DNA from: CAYPHA01 sp964410215
GTDB taxonomy: Bacteria > Calditrichota > Calditrichia > Calditrichales > CAYPHA01
Length of the DNA stretch: 64,000 nt
NCBI GenBank assembly: GCA_964410215.1
Contig: CAYPHA010000009.1
Coordinates: 31,827-95,826, forward strand
Reading direction: 5' to 3'
Shown: positions 28,001 to 36,188 of the stretch, in pieces
How the letters are laid out: every line of letters begins with the position of its first letter
Position numbering within the stretch: position 1 is the first letter of the stretch
Program-made: the position numbers and the translations under genes
Notes under the pieces: model-generated
The model's input: the letters and a program-made list of their open reading frames with translations, nothing else
The model's database searches: none
Told to the model about the DNA's origin: nothing

Positions 28001-31000
28001 TATGACGGCATCAACGGTACGGAAGGAAACGGTAATGCACGAGGCGCCCGGTATCCCGATACCGAGGACCTGAATGGAAACAGTAAGATCGACGTTTTTA
28101 ATAATTATTTTGAATACAGTTTTTCCCTGGATTCCACCGACCAGGAAACCAGGAAGTGGATTGTCGGTTCCACGGAAAAAGGCTGGCGCCAGTTCCGTAT
28201 TCCATTGAAAGATTTCAGCCGGAAAATCGGGGATCCGGATACGCTGTTCCAGCAGGTATATTTCACCCGGTTATGGGTAAGTGATATACCGGAAGAACGT
28301 ACCCGCATTCTGATCGCTACGTTTGACTTCGTCGGTAATGAATGGGAAGAAGAAGGTATTTCGCTAACAGACTCAACCGGATTTTTCAAAAATGATTCCA
28401 TCTTCACCCTTGCGACGTACAATACGGAGGAAAATACCGTCGCCATTCCCGGCGGACCGGAACCCTACACCTCTCCTCCCGGTGTGTCCGGCGTTCGTGA
28501 CCGCATAACCCAGGCCATTTCAAAAGAGCAGTCGCTGGTCATGATTTTCAATGATCTCCCTTCCGGTGCGCGGGCGGAAGCAAAAAAATCTCTGTTCCAG
28601 AATATGGAGATGGTTAATTATAAGCGGTTACGCATGTTCGTTCACGGGGATCGTTCCCTGCCAATAGAACCGCTGGACGGGGATTCCTCCAACGTTCAAT
28701 TCTATCTGCGTTTCGGGTCGGATGACCGGAATTATTATGAATTCAGCCAGGATATCTACCGGGGCTGGAATACGCTGAATGAGATTGATATCGATCTCGA
28801 CGCGATGTCGGAGGCGAAATTCCTTCCCCTGGATTCTCTGGACCAGGGAGGCCGTGTCCTGGAACTCGATGATGTGCCGGGGGGGTATTACCGCGTCGTC
28901 GGAGAACCCAGCCTGAAAACAATTCGTTATTTTACCATCGGTGTGATCAATAATGATCAGATAAACCCTTTTACGGGTGAGGTCTGGCTCGATGAGATGC
29001 GTCTTTCCGGTGTCCGCAGGGAATCGGCGACAGCCCTCAGGCTGAAAACAGAGCTGAAACTGGCCGATCTGCTGCGCTTCAATGCCGAATGGGAAAGTAA
29101 GGATGCGGATTTTCATAATATCAGTACCCAGTTCGGCGGCGGCAATACGGAAGAAAGACAAAATTATTCCGGCGCATTTTATGTTGATAAATTTTTACCG
29201 GACAGCTGGGACATCTCTTTTCCCATCGATGCCCGGGCCAGTTTCAGTCGCAGTATACCCAAATATTTGCCGAAAACGGATATCCTCTCCGGTTACCGGA
29301 ATAACAGTATCGACCGGAAGATGAAATCACTTCTTGGATTACGAAAAGTACCCGATGAACTGAAAGATCAGATTTCCTATAACGAAGTGATGGGTGTTGG
29401 AACGACAATTAAAAAACGTGGTAAATCCAAACGCTGGTATCTGCGATATACCATCGATCAGTTCTCCGTGAATCTGGATTACTCCAGAAAACACAGCACC
29501 AGCTGGGACCTTAAGTTCAATGATTCGGAGCAGTATAAAGAATCGTTTAAATACCAGATCCCTTTCGGCAGTGACAACTATATCAAACCGCTTGGTTTTG
29601 CCAAGAAAATTCCCGTACTCAATAAACTGAGCGATCAACGGCTTTCCTATCTGCCCAATAGTGTGAACATGTCACTGAATATCTCCGATTCGGAAACCAG
29701 TCAACTACGCAGGGCAGAAGGTTCCACACTTAAAAGACAGGCGAATACATCGGCCAGCCGTAGTATATCGACCAGCTATAAAATGTTGAACAACCTGTCT
29801 TTCAGTTACTCCAGAAATTACCAGTCCGATGTCGATGCCGACAGTCTGAAACATGAAGACCTGTTCAGGGAAATTCTCACCAAAGGAAATTTCGGTCTGG
29901 ATACGGATATCAACCAGTCATTCAAAGGCGATTTCAAACCCGATCTCCTGAAATGGCTCAGAACGGATTTTTCTTTCAGTTCCAATTTCCGCTACTCGCT
30001 GACTAATAACTATCAGTACCAGGGGGCTTCGAGTAAAATTCAGAAACGGGTAAGCCTGACCCTTAATCCCAATACATTAATTAATTCTATCTGGTCTCCC
30101 AAGTCGAAAAAATCATCCGCCACAACGAGCCGTCGCAGGGGGACACGCCGGCGAAGCCAGATAACGCAGGATAAAACAAGCGAGGAAGAGAAGAAGGAGG
30201 GCGAAGAAGAAGAGGATGAGGAAGGCAAGTCCAAACGCCCACAGGTCAAAATACCCAATCCCTTCATTCTGCTTTATAATATGTTGGATTCCTGGCAGAG
30301 CATTCAGAGCACGTATTCTGTTAGTGATAATGTGACCAACCAGTACCTTTCGGATATTCCAAAATGGGATTATCAGTTTGGTTTTACAAAAAATCCCGGC
30401 GTCCCCCAGGACAGCGCCCTGCAGAACGTCCAGCTACAGGGACCGAGTCTTTCCCAGACCAGTAATCTCCGGACAACAACCTCGCTCAAAATAACAGAGA
30501 ATATCAAAACATCGTTCAATCATGATATTGGAAAAACCGAAACCAGTACGGATTTCAACAGAACACGGTCGGGAAGTAACACGGTTACCTTTTTTGCCCT
30601 CGGCGAAGATCCGTTGAAAGACTACAAGGGATTCGGTACGGATATCCGGCAGTATATTCCTGATTGGTCTGTCCAGATCTCAGGCGTTGAAAAATTCCTG
30701 TTTTTTCCCACGTTCGCAAAATCCGTTACAGTGGACCACGGCCACTCCGGCAAATACACCGAAAAAAAATCGCTACAGGTAAACGAAGGGTTTGTCCCGA
30801 CGGCCCAGACTTTTTCCAATAACTGGTCGCCGCTTATCGGTTTTAATATCCGCACGATTTGGGGTGTTTCTTCTACAATCCGGATGACCAACAGTACCAA
30901 CTATTCTTACGCGAAAGGCGGCGGTGCGACCCGTACTGAAAATAAGGCCATGACGATCAGTATGAATTATTCCAAAACAGCGGGTTTTAAAATCCCATTG

Positions 31001-31285
31001 CCTGTCTGGCCTTTTAAAGGAAAGTCCTTTAAAAACGAAATCAATTTCAGTCTCAGCTATGACAGTTCGGAAAACGGAACGTACCAGCGTAAATTCAATG
31101 AAGAAAAATTCAACGAAAAGCAAAAAAACAGCTCCTGGAAACTGCGCCCTTCCGCCACCTATCGCTTCAATACGCGGGTTCAGGGCAGTATGTTCTATGA
31201 AATGGGTGCGACGAAAAATAAAATATCCGGCGAATACGGCTGGACAGAATTTGGTATTACCGTCAATATCGCAATCCGGGATTGA
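25043..31285 (+). CDS. sprA: SprA/Sov, outer-membrane translocon of the type IX secretion system
   Basis: 2080 residues from the ATG at 25043, chosen over the in-frame TTG at 25034. A signal peptide (LLLIIAVILQILCLSPIKSYGQ) leads into the giant barrel protein. SprA_N-type sequence is seen twice (GNISFDLSGRTEKRSGSAIN, TVEGKIGEKVTVSVQQNSEA, and FSGQLTLMSDEAMRSSSNIEV), with later conserved VGEPSLKTIRYFTIGV and GEVWLDEMRLSGVRR. SprA forms the 36-stranded barrel that lets sorting-domain proteins cross the outer membrane, working with PorV. Length is slightly under the usual 2300-2400. An unusual acidic-lysine insert is at about 1714-1735. PrmA follows two bases after the stop, an arrangement I infer to be an operon. 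Confidence 0.95.
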   Translation: MKVSKGPGLLLIIAVILQILCLSPIKSYGQLGIRPPAPPRTVELFDVPELGLETYVTDSTFFAKKPKAFKRTVEMDSTARYVSFREAIDGTEYNLPAVVDLETYAALRIQADVRELWKKSVTTGIKGQVSKAFGAIKLDIPFKIKSKTFTRIFGSDRISLNVTGNISFDLSGRTEKRSGSAINAQENQNTFSPRFNQTQQFTVEGKIGEKVTVSVQQNSEAVMDIENTLRLRYDGDEDEIVKKIEAGNISLSLPSTKYVIFGGSNKGLFGLKSEMQVGNLYVTSIASLEKGQQQELSISGSSSESKTTIWDRDFIKNKYFFLDLSYREQYEEGYRGNQAFVYQAGTDIIQLDVFKSTSLSDGQGRSAIVVLDPAGDYQNVAPDTIETVDGQSDKGVFKPLDENEYEYDRYRGYIKLNQPIGENEILAVAYTTSDGIQVGSQLSDTSGTKILKLIKPQNMQPTSTYKETWPLMMRNVYSLGGTDIEADGFDIRLQYNKTGQEQTHQDVDPQESFLNLVGLDVLDTDGNPVEGGDNKVDNNSNLINRADGILMFPALEPFNPGENAPFQDLADKYRVGMYNISHSNRTAFQDSSKFEMIVTSKSTKSTFDLGFYVLEGSEVVTLNGRTLQRDRDYVIDYFSGQLTLMSDEAMRSSSNIEVKYERANLFQLDKKTILGGRMEYRFLDDSFIGFTALYLNKSTIERRVRVGQEPFRNFVWDLNASFKFKPHFLTKMVDALPLVETSDESRFSIEGEFAQVLPNPNTLSNESTGDDDGVAYIDDFESSKRTTTLGIRYKTWTKSSAPTVLPNLLPFHDQNDDLSAYKIADTEASKSRANLVWFNPYKQVWINDIWPNRDVNAQTGQTTDVLGLEYWRDEGTDPDSAWAGMMRSTTSFADQQKTKYIELWIQGWKGTINIDIGRISEDWHLDGQNYLGEDSRRGLNTEDINENGLLDDGEDLGIDGVPGSDDPLDIWSEPQRGATDRFDGVLYDGINGTEGNGNARGARYPDTEDLNGNSKIDVFNNYFEYSFSLDSTDQETRKWIVGSTEKGWRQFRIPLKDFSRKIGDPDTLFQQVYFTRLWVSDIPEERTRILIATFDFVGNEWEEEGISLTDSTGFFKNDSIFTLATYNTEENTVAIPGGPEPYTSPPGVSGVRDRITQAISKEQSLVMIFNDLPSGARAEAKKSLFQNMEMVNYKRLRMFVHGDRSLPIEPLDGDSSNVQFYLRFGSDDRNYYEFSQDIYRGWNTLNEIDIDLDAMSEAKFLPLDSLDQGGRVLELDDVPGGYYRVVGEPSLKTIRYFTIGVINNDQINPFTGEVWLDEMRLSGVRRESATALRLKTELKLADLLRFNAEWESKDADFHNISTQFGGGNTEERQNYSGAFYVDKFLPDSWDISFPIDARASFSRSIPKYLPKTDILSGYRNNSIDRKMKSLLGLRKVPDELKDQISYNEVMGVGTTIKKRGKSKRWYLRYTIDQFSVNLDYSRKHSTSWDLKFNDSEQYKESFKYQIPFGSDNYIKPLGFAKKIPVLNKLSDQRLSYLPNSVNMSLNISDSETSQLRRAEGSTLKRQANTSASRSISTSYKMLNNLSFSYSRNYQSDVDADSLKHEDLFREILTKGNFGLDTDINQSFKGDFKPDLLKWLRTDFSFSSNFRYSLTNNYQYQGASSKIQKRVSLTLNPNTLINSIWSPKSKKSSATTSRRRGTRRRSQITQDKTSEEEKKEGEEEEDEEGKSKRPQVKIPNPFILLYNMLDSWQSIQSTYSVSDNVTNQYLSDIPKWDYQFGFTKNPGVPQDSALQNVQLQGPSLSQTSNLRTTTSLKITENIKTSFNHDIGKTETSTDFNRTRSGSNTVTFFALGEDPLKDYKGFGTDIRQYIPDWSVQISGVEKFLFFPTFAKSVTVDHGHSGKYTEKKSLQVNEGFVPTAQTFSNNWSPLIGFNIRTIWGVSSTIRMTNSTNYSYAKGGGATRTENKAMTISMNYSKTAGFKIPLPVWPFKGKSFKNEINFSLSYDSSENGTYQRKFNEEKFNEKQKNSSWKLRPSATYRFNTRVQGSMFYEMGATKNKISGEYGWTEFGITVNIAIRD

Positions 31286-31287
31286 TC

Positions 31288-32139
31288 ATGACTGAAATTA
31301 AAAACTGGCTGAAAATAACATTGAAAACGGATCCGGTCATTCTGGAATCCATATCAGCCGGACTATTTGAGCTGGGCTGTGAAGGCATTGAAGAAGGTAC
31401 GTCGGAATGCCGCCTGTACTTTGCCGGTTCTATAAAAAGTGATCAGCTGCTGCAGGCTATCCTGGACCTGCTCAGCCCATTTGATCCGGAATTTAGCGCC
31501 GAGAAACTGGACATGACCGTCATCCCAAATCAAAACTGGAATGAGGAATGGAAAAAGGGATTTCAGCCGTTTCATGTCACACCGCACCTCATTATACAAC
31601 CGGATTGGGAAGATATCAGACCGGCAGCCGGTGAAACCGTTATAACGATTGCCCCGAAAATGGCCTTCGGGACAGGCCATCATGAGACGACCCGCCTGAT
31701 ATTAAGACTGATGGGTAACTGTCTCAAACCCGGCGACAGGGTATTGGACCTTGGAACAGGAAGCGGGATTCTGGCCATTTATGCGAAAAAAAAAGGAGCG
31801 GCTGAGGTACTTGGTGTGGACACGGATCCGCTGGCGATTGACAATTTTGAAGAAAATGTTAAACTCAATAAGCTGTCCGGAGGGATAACAGGACGTATCG
31901 GTGATATTGAAGCCGGCGGGATGCAGACCTTTCATTTGATCATGGCCAATATTAACCGTAATGTCCTGCTTGAAATACCGGTAAAACTAAAAAGCCTGGC
32001 AACTGAGAATGCTACCCTTATTTTGTCCGGCATCCTGATCTCCGACCTGGAATGTATCCGTGAAGCTTACGGGCAAGCCGGATGGAAAACGGTTCAGGAA
32101 GCGCGTGAAAATGAATGGGTAGCGCTGGTAATGAACTAA
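31288..32139 (+). CDS. prmA: Ribosomal protein L11 methyltransferase PrmA
   Basis: 283 residues from the ATG at 31288; the in-frame TTG two codons earlier overlaps the sprA stop. It has the family lead NQNWNEEWKKGFQPF, the AFGTGHHETTRLILRLM signature and the SAM-binding loop VLDLGTGSGILAIYAKKKGA with the acidic VLGVDTDPLAIDN. It ends with a typical LILSGIL strand. The enzyme trimethylates L11 in the cytosol. Length is in the usual range. Its stop codon lies inside the left arm of a dispersed palindrome. Confidence 0.95.
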   Translation: MTEIKNWLKITLKTDPVILESISAGLFELGCEGIEEGTSECRLYFAGSIKSDQLLQAILDLLSPFDPEFSAEKLDMTVIPNQNWNEEWKKGFQPFHVTPHLIIQPDWEDIRPAAGETVITIAPKMAFGTGHHETTRLILRLMGNCLKPGDRVLDLGTGSGILAIYAKKKGAAEVLGVDTDPLAIDNFEENVKLNKLSGGITGRIGDIEAGGMQTFHLIMANINRNVLLEIPVKLKSLATENATLILSGILISDLECIREAYGQAGWKTVQEARENEWVALVMN

Positions 32140-32192
32140 CCCACCCCCATCCCCTCCCTTATGCATAAGGGAGGGGAGAAAGGGGAGGGTTA
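32137..32192. repeat. Dispersed-type palindromic repeat (56 bases)
   Basis: The core at 32151-32176 is a perfect 26-base palindrome (arms CCCCTCCCTTATG and its complement). Imperfect outer arms run TAACCC at 32137-32142 and GGGTTA at 32187-32192. The left end contains the prmA stop and the right end reaches the ATG at 32192. Similar C-rich/G-rich elements are familiar from memory as dispersed intergenic repeats in many genomes; I cannot check copy number here. It could act as a terminator or RNA-stabilising hairpin. Confidence 0.65.
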
Positions 32193-32203
32193 TGAGGATC
32201 CAT

Positions 32204-33400
32204 ATGAAAACAATAAAGTCTGGTATTTTTATTATGATCGGCATCCTTCTTTTCATCTCCTGTGATAAGGATGAGGGACCGCTGGAAACCGGAACCGATC
32301 CGGAAATTGTATCAACACGAATTGCAGCGAACTGGAACCTGCTTTCGCAGGCACCGGCGGCCGTTGAGGTGACCGTTAAGGACCCCCAGGGTAATGACAA
32401 TATCCGCGGGGTACGCCTGGAAGTGCGCGATGATGGCGGGAATACCGTGTTCAAAGATTCTCTCTACGATGATGGTGGCGTGGTGTATCCGGATGCCCGG
32501 GATGTATTTGCCCGTGACGGTGTGTTCCGGAACCGTTTCAATGTATCTGATATCAGTTCATTGCCGGGCGTGTACCGATTCCGGCTGCAGGCCGAAGACC
32601 GGGATGCACATGCTTCCGCTGTGCTGGAACGGGAGGTCCGTTTCGGTGCGAACACTGCTCCGGAAATCGTTAAAATCGCGTCACCGGATTCCCTGCCGAG
32701 CGGATCGGATGGACGGTATATTTACGCTGCTGTTTACGATGAAAACGGTACCGACGAGGTGGAACAGGTTCGTTTCGACCTGTACCGGAATACCGAAAAG
32801 GTAACCGCCCTGCCCGTAGAGATGTCCAACAGCGGCGATACGGAGCAATCAGGCGACCTCTTTGCCGGGGACTCCGTATTTTCCTATAAAATGGATTCCT
32901 CGTTTGCCGCGGGGCGCAAAGGAAGATATGAATTGCGTTTTTCTGCAACCGATGGATTCGGGGATACCGGTCCGGAGACCTCCGGCGAGATATATCTGGA
33001 CAATAAGCCCGGCCGCATTCTGGAAATATTTCTGGCGGACAGCCTTGAGAAACCGGATAACCCTGCGGCGGTTCTCTTTTCTGAGGTCAGGGTCCGGGTC
33101 AGTGATCCCCAGGGGCTGGCCGATGTGGATTCAGTTTATTTTCTCTCACTGAAACCGGATGGTGAATACGCCAACAGCGGTGCGCCGTTTCCCATGGTGG
33201 ATAACGGTCTGCCCTTCAATCAGCAGAATTTCTGGGTGGAAGCAGGTGATGCGACGGCCGGAGACGGCATCTACACACTGACTATCGGGCTTTCCGGAAA
33301 CCCGGCAACGCTTCTCGGAACCTATGTTTATACGTTTTATATGCGCGACAAAGCCGGCAACCTGGCCAATGTCATGCAGGATTCAATCGAGGTATATTAA
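32204..33400 (+). CDS. Lipoprotein with Ig-like repeats
   Basis: 398 residues from the ATG at 32204 (GAGG at eight bases); another ATG at 32192 directly follows GGAGGG of the repeat and is also possible. The signal ends in LLFISCDKDE, a lipobox followed by acidic residues. Three similar beta-sandwich modules of about 100 residues follow, each with a D-x-x-G-x-D/V phrase (VKDPQGNDNIRGVRLEV, VYDENGTDEVEQVRFDL, VSDPQGLADVDSVYF) that looks like a cadherin/Ig-type repeat, and each with an AGDSVF or DGIYTLT strand. It is probably surface-exposed. Specific function is unknown. The BNR propeller gene starts 3 bases after its stop. Confidence 0.72.
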   Translation: MKTIKSGIFIMIGILLFISCDKDEGPLETGTDPEIVSTRIAANWNLLSQAPAAVEVTVKDPQGNDNIRGVRLEVRDDGGNTVFKDSLYDDGGVVYPDARDVFARDGVFRNRFNVSDISSLPGVYRFRLQAEDRDAHASAVLEREVRFGANTAPEIVKIASPDSLPSGSDGRYIYAAVYDENGTDEVEQVRFDLYRNTEKVTALPVEMSNSGDTEQSGDLFAGDSVFSYKMDSSFAAGRKGRYELRFSATDGFGDTGPETSGEIYLDNKPGRILEIFLADSLEKPDNPAAVLFSEVRVRVSDPQGLADVDSVYFLSLKPDGEYANSGAPFPMVDNGLPFNQQNFWVEAGDATAGDGIYTLTIGLSGNPATLLGTYVYTFYMRDKAGNLANVMQDSIEVY

Positions 33401-33403
33401 TAC

Positions 33404-34864
33404 ATGAAATATTTTATCATTCTTGTGTTTTTGTTGCAGGCCGGTTTAAACGGACAGGCTTATTTCAGGGAGAGTTTTAAGCTGGGTGAGAAAGAAGTCA
33501 GCAGCGAAACCGGGTATCTCCTCGGTAACGGCATTGTCGATATGCTGGTAAAGGATTCGACGGTGTGGGCGTCGACCGGTTTCGGGTTGAACCGGACGGA
33601 CAATGCCGGAAACAGTTGGGAAACATTTACCACGGCTGATTATGTCGGTAAAGGCGGTGTCTCGGCCATGGGGCTGATGGATGATGAGACATTATGGATT
33701 GCAACCGCCTTTGATACCCTGGCCCAGGAAGATGACCTGCCGGCCGGGGGCGGACTCAGCTATACAAGGGACAAGGGCCAAACCTGGACCCATCTGCGGC
33801 AACCGGTTGATTCACGTGATGAACAAAATTACAAACCGACAACGACGGTGGTTCAGAATCTGACGTACGATATCGCCTTTGTCGACAGCACTATCTGGAT
33901 TGCCAGTTTCGGTGGCGGGCTGCGCCGCTCCGATGATATGGGCGCCACCTGGCAGGTGGTAACGACAGACGGAAATGCCTTTTCCAGCCTGGATCACCTG
34001 AGTCACCGGGCGTTTTCGTTGCTGAATGAAAACGGGAATCTCTGGTATGGTTCGGCCGAAGGTATCAGTAAAACGACGGATAACGGACAAACCTGGGAGC
34101 GTTTTACCGCCCGTAACCAGGAATATCCAATCAGTGGCAATTTTGTGGTGGCCCTGGCCTATCAGGAGGCCACCGGATCCGTCTGGGCAGCCACGATTGA
34201 AGCGACCGATACCAGCGAGGTCCGGGCCGTGAGTATGACCTCCAACGGCGGACTGACCTGGGAGGTGTTTCTGCCCGGTATTTTCGCCCACAATTTTGCC
34301 TTCGACGGCCACCGGGTTTTTGTCATGGCGGACGAAGGGGTTTATCTTTCGGAAGATGCCGGGGAATCATGGTACCGCGTTCCATCGATTAAGGATGATC
34401 AGACAGGCGAGGAAATTTTGACGGATGCATTTTATTCGGCGGCCGTACAGCCGCTGCAGGCCGGTTCCCGGCTCTGGCTGGGCAGCGGGGGCGGCCTGGC
34501 TGTTACGGAAAATAATGGCTATACCTGGAAGGTCATCCGCTCGTTTGTGTCGACGGCACAGCGGAGGGATCCGAAGGTGTATGCCTATCCCTCACCCTTC
34601 TCACCATCACGTACCGGTTATATTCGTTTTCAATATGATATCAGCGCGGCGTCGGATGTTAAAATCGATATCTACAATTTTGCCATGGAACACATCGTCA
34701 CCATTCGCGACCGGGAAACCTATTTCGGGGAGGAATCGGCGGACCGCAGCACGAAATGGGACGGCACCGACGGCAGCGGAAACGTTGTTGCAACAGGTGT
34801 GTATTTCTTCCGGGCGGATATTGGGGGTGAGGTGACGTGGGGGAAGCTAGTGGTCATTAATTAA
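33404..34864 (+). CDS. Secreted Asp-box (BNR/sortilin-like) propeller with FlgD-type Ig domain
   Basis: 486 residues. MKYFIILVFLLQAGLNGQA is a signal peptide. At least six Asp-box motifs of the S/T-x-D-x-G-x-T/S-W form are visible (NRTDNAGNSW, RRSDDMGATW, SKTTDNGQTW, MTSNGGLTW, YLSEDAGESW, AVTENNGYTW), which predicts a six-bladed propeller. The last 95 residues (VYAYPSPFSPSRTGYIRF, VKIDIYNFAMEHI, STKWDGTDGSGNVVATGVYF) are an FlgD-type Ig fold that often replaces a T9SS sorting domain in this group. A secreted or surface-bound protein is likely. The substrate is unknown. It overlaps no neighbour and sits between the lipoprotein and PorV genes. Confidence 0.82.
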   Translation: MKYFIILVFLLQAGLNGQAYFRESFKLGEKEVSSETGYLLGNGIVDMLVKDSTVWASTGFGLNRTDNAGNSWETFTTADYVGKGGVSAMGLMDDETLWIATAFDTLAQEDDLPAGGGLSYTRDKGQTWTHLRQPVDSRDEQNYKPTTTVVQNLTYDIAFVDSTIWIASFGGGLRRSDDMGATWQVVTTDGNAFSSLDHLSHRAFSLLNENGNLWYGSAEGISKTTDNGQTWERFTARNQEYPISGNFVVALAYQEATGSVWAATIEATDTSEVRAVSMTSNGGLTWEVFLPGIFAHNFAFDGHRVFVMADEGVYLSEDAGESWYRVPSIKDDQTGEEILTDAFYSAAVQPLQAGSRLWLGSGGGLAVTENNGYTWKVIRSFVSTAQRRDPKVYAYPSPFSPSRTGYIRFQYDISAASDVKIDIYNFAMEHIVTIRDRETYFGEESADRSTKWDGTDGSGNVVATGVYFFRADIGGEVTWGKLVVIN

Positions 34865-34903
34865 GAAAAAAGAAAAAAGAAAAATAAGATAAAAGATAAA
34901 GTT
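34861..34903 (+). repeat. Purine-rich tract after the stop codon, copy 1
   Basis: Immediately after the TAA at 34862-34864 the coding strand is almost all A and G (AAGAAAAAAGAAAAAAGAAA, then AATAAGATAAAAG). The same opening follows the stop at 35942-35944. This looks like a repeated tail rather than a terminator, since there is no stem. Confidence 0.5.
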
Positions 34904-34996
34904 AATACAGAAAATACAGGATTTGTTGTTGTTTGTTCATGGAATGAATCATTGAAGATATGACATAATTCGAAAATGACTTAAAGGAATGCGATT

Positions 34997-35944
34997 TTGG
35001 GAAACAGAATAAAGTTCAGAAGTGTTGTTTTGTTCGTTGTGTTTTTAATACCGGTTGTCGTGCAGGCCAATAATAACGCCCGGTTTGCCGGTTCGTACCT
35101 GCGTATGGGGCTGGGTGCGCGTTCCATCGCCCTGGGGAATACCGGGGTGGCCGATAGGCCCAACGGCTACAGCGCCTACTATAATCCGGCTGCGCTGGGA
35201 ATGCTGGAAGAACGGGCGCTGTCCCTGTCCTACGATTTTCTATCGCTGGACCGGCATATCCATTTTGTCGGGATCAGCATCAAGGTACCGCCCGGAGCCG
35301 GCTTTTCGATCGGCTGGCTGAAAAGCGGCACGGATGAACTGTATTCCTATAATTCCATCGGGGAGGAAACCGGTGAGATCAACCAGGCCGCCCATGCCGT
35401 CTATTTCAGTTTCGGCCGGCAATTCACATCGAAATTTTCGGTCGGTATTTCCATTAAGCTGTTAATGGAATATATTAACGACGGCACCGATGAGTTCGAT
35501 TATAAATCCAACGGCGTCGGCGCGGACTTCGGTTTGTATTACCGGTTGACCGAAACCCTGAACCTTGCGGCCACCCTGCGCGATGTGGGGTCGAAGCTGA
35601 AAGCCAATACGGATAAGCTCTTTGAACGCGGGGGGACCACCATCGACCGTTTTCCGCGACGGTTTCTGCTGGGTGTCAACTATACAACGCCGTATCCATG
35701 GCTGCGGGTGATGTACGATTTCGAGGTCAGCGACAAGGAACATGTCAACAGCCATCTTGGTGTGGAGGCCTTCCATGGCAGGAACCTCGCCGTAAGGTTA
35801 GGTCTGAATGAAACCAGTCTGGTAGCCGGAACGGGAATAGATTTTACATTATACAAGTATGTCTCTCATTTGGACTATGCCTTTGTACCGTCTGTCGTTG
35901 ATGAGGGTAGCAGCCATGTGTTTTCGTGGCAAATCTTTTTTTAA
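34997..35944 (+). CDS. PorV/PorQ-family outer-membrane protein, copy 1
   Basis: 315 residues from a TTG start that has AAAGGA about nine bases upstream; no ATG lies before the signal peptide (FRSVVLFVVFLIPVVVQA). The PorV/PorQ signature is present: GSYLRMGLGARSIALGNTGVA, then YSAYYNPAALGMLEER, with later barrel strands ending FVPSVVDEGSSHVFSWQIFF. PorV is an outer-membrane shuttle that takes sorting-domain cargo from SprA to the sortase, and related proteins serve as sortase adaptors. A role with the neighbouring sprA is inferred. The last strand ends in Phe, as in outer-membrane barrels. Confidence 0.85.
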   Translation: MGNRIKFRSVVLFVVFLIPVVVQANNNARFAGSYLRMGLGARSIALGNTGVADRPNGYSAYYNPAALGMLEERALSLSYDFLSLDRHIHFVGISIKVPPGAGFSIGWLKSGTDELYSYNSIGEETGEINQAAHAVYFSFGRQFTSKFSVGISIKLLMEYINDGTDEFDYKSNGVGADFGLYYRLTETLNLAATLRDVGSKLKANTDKLFERGGTTIDRFPRRFLLGVNYTTPYPWLRVMYDFEVSDKEHVNSHLGVEAFHGRNLAVRLGLNETSLVAGTGIDFTLYKYVSHLDYAFVPSVVDEGSSHVFSWQIFF

Positions 35945-36003
35945 GAAAAAAGAAAAGAGAAAAAAGAAAAAAGATTGAAGATAAAGGATTAAAGATAAAA
36001 GAT
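35945..36003 (+). repeat. Purine-rich tract after the stop codon, copy 2, ending in a direct repeat
   Basis: A long A/G tract begins AAGAAAAAAG right after the stop and ends with AAAGATAAAAGAT (35991-36003). The same 13 bases recur at 36135-36147, on the far side of the mobile-element-like sequence. Confidence 0.5.
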
Positions 36004-36134
36004 GAGTCCACTCCGAAAAGCACGATGGTGTCATGCTGAATTTATTTCAGCATCTCTAAGTTCAATAAAAACAGTGGATCCCGAAACGAGTTCGGGATGA
36101 CAACTCCGTAATTAGCACTTATCGGAGTGGACTC
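36004..36134. mobile_element. MITE-like element with 13-base terminal inverted repeats
   Basis: A 131-base segment begins GAGTCCACTCCGA and ends with its exact complement TCGGAGTGGACTC. A 13-base direct repeat (AAAGATAAAAGAT) touches both ends, as a target-site duplication would, although the surrounding tract is itself repetitive. Inside are two hairpins (ATGCTGAA/TTCAGCAT at 36033-36053, ATCCCGAA/TTCGGGAT at 36078-36098) nested in GTCAT/ATGAC arms at 36030-36101. No transposase is encoded, so it would be non-autonomous. Confidence 0.6.
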
Positions 36135-36188
36135 AAAGATAAAAGATGAAAGATTAAAGGGAAGAAGAGAAAGGTTAGTGGTATAAAA

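Noticed and set aside
32151..32176. Perfect palindrome read as an ordinary terminator of prmA
   Set aside because: No T run follows on either strand, and the outer arms extend it to a repeat-type element.
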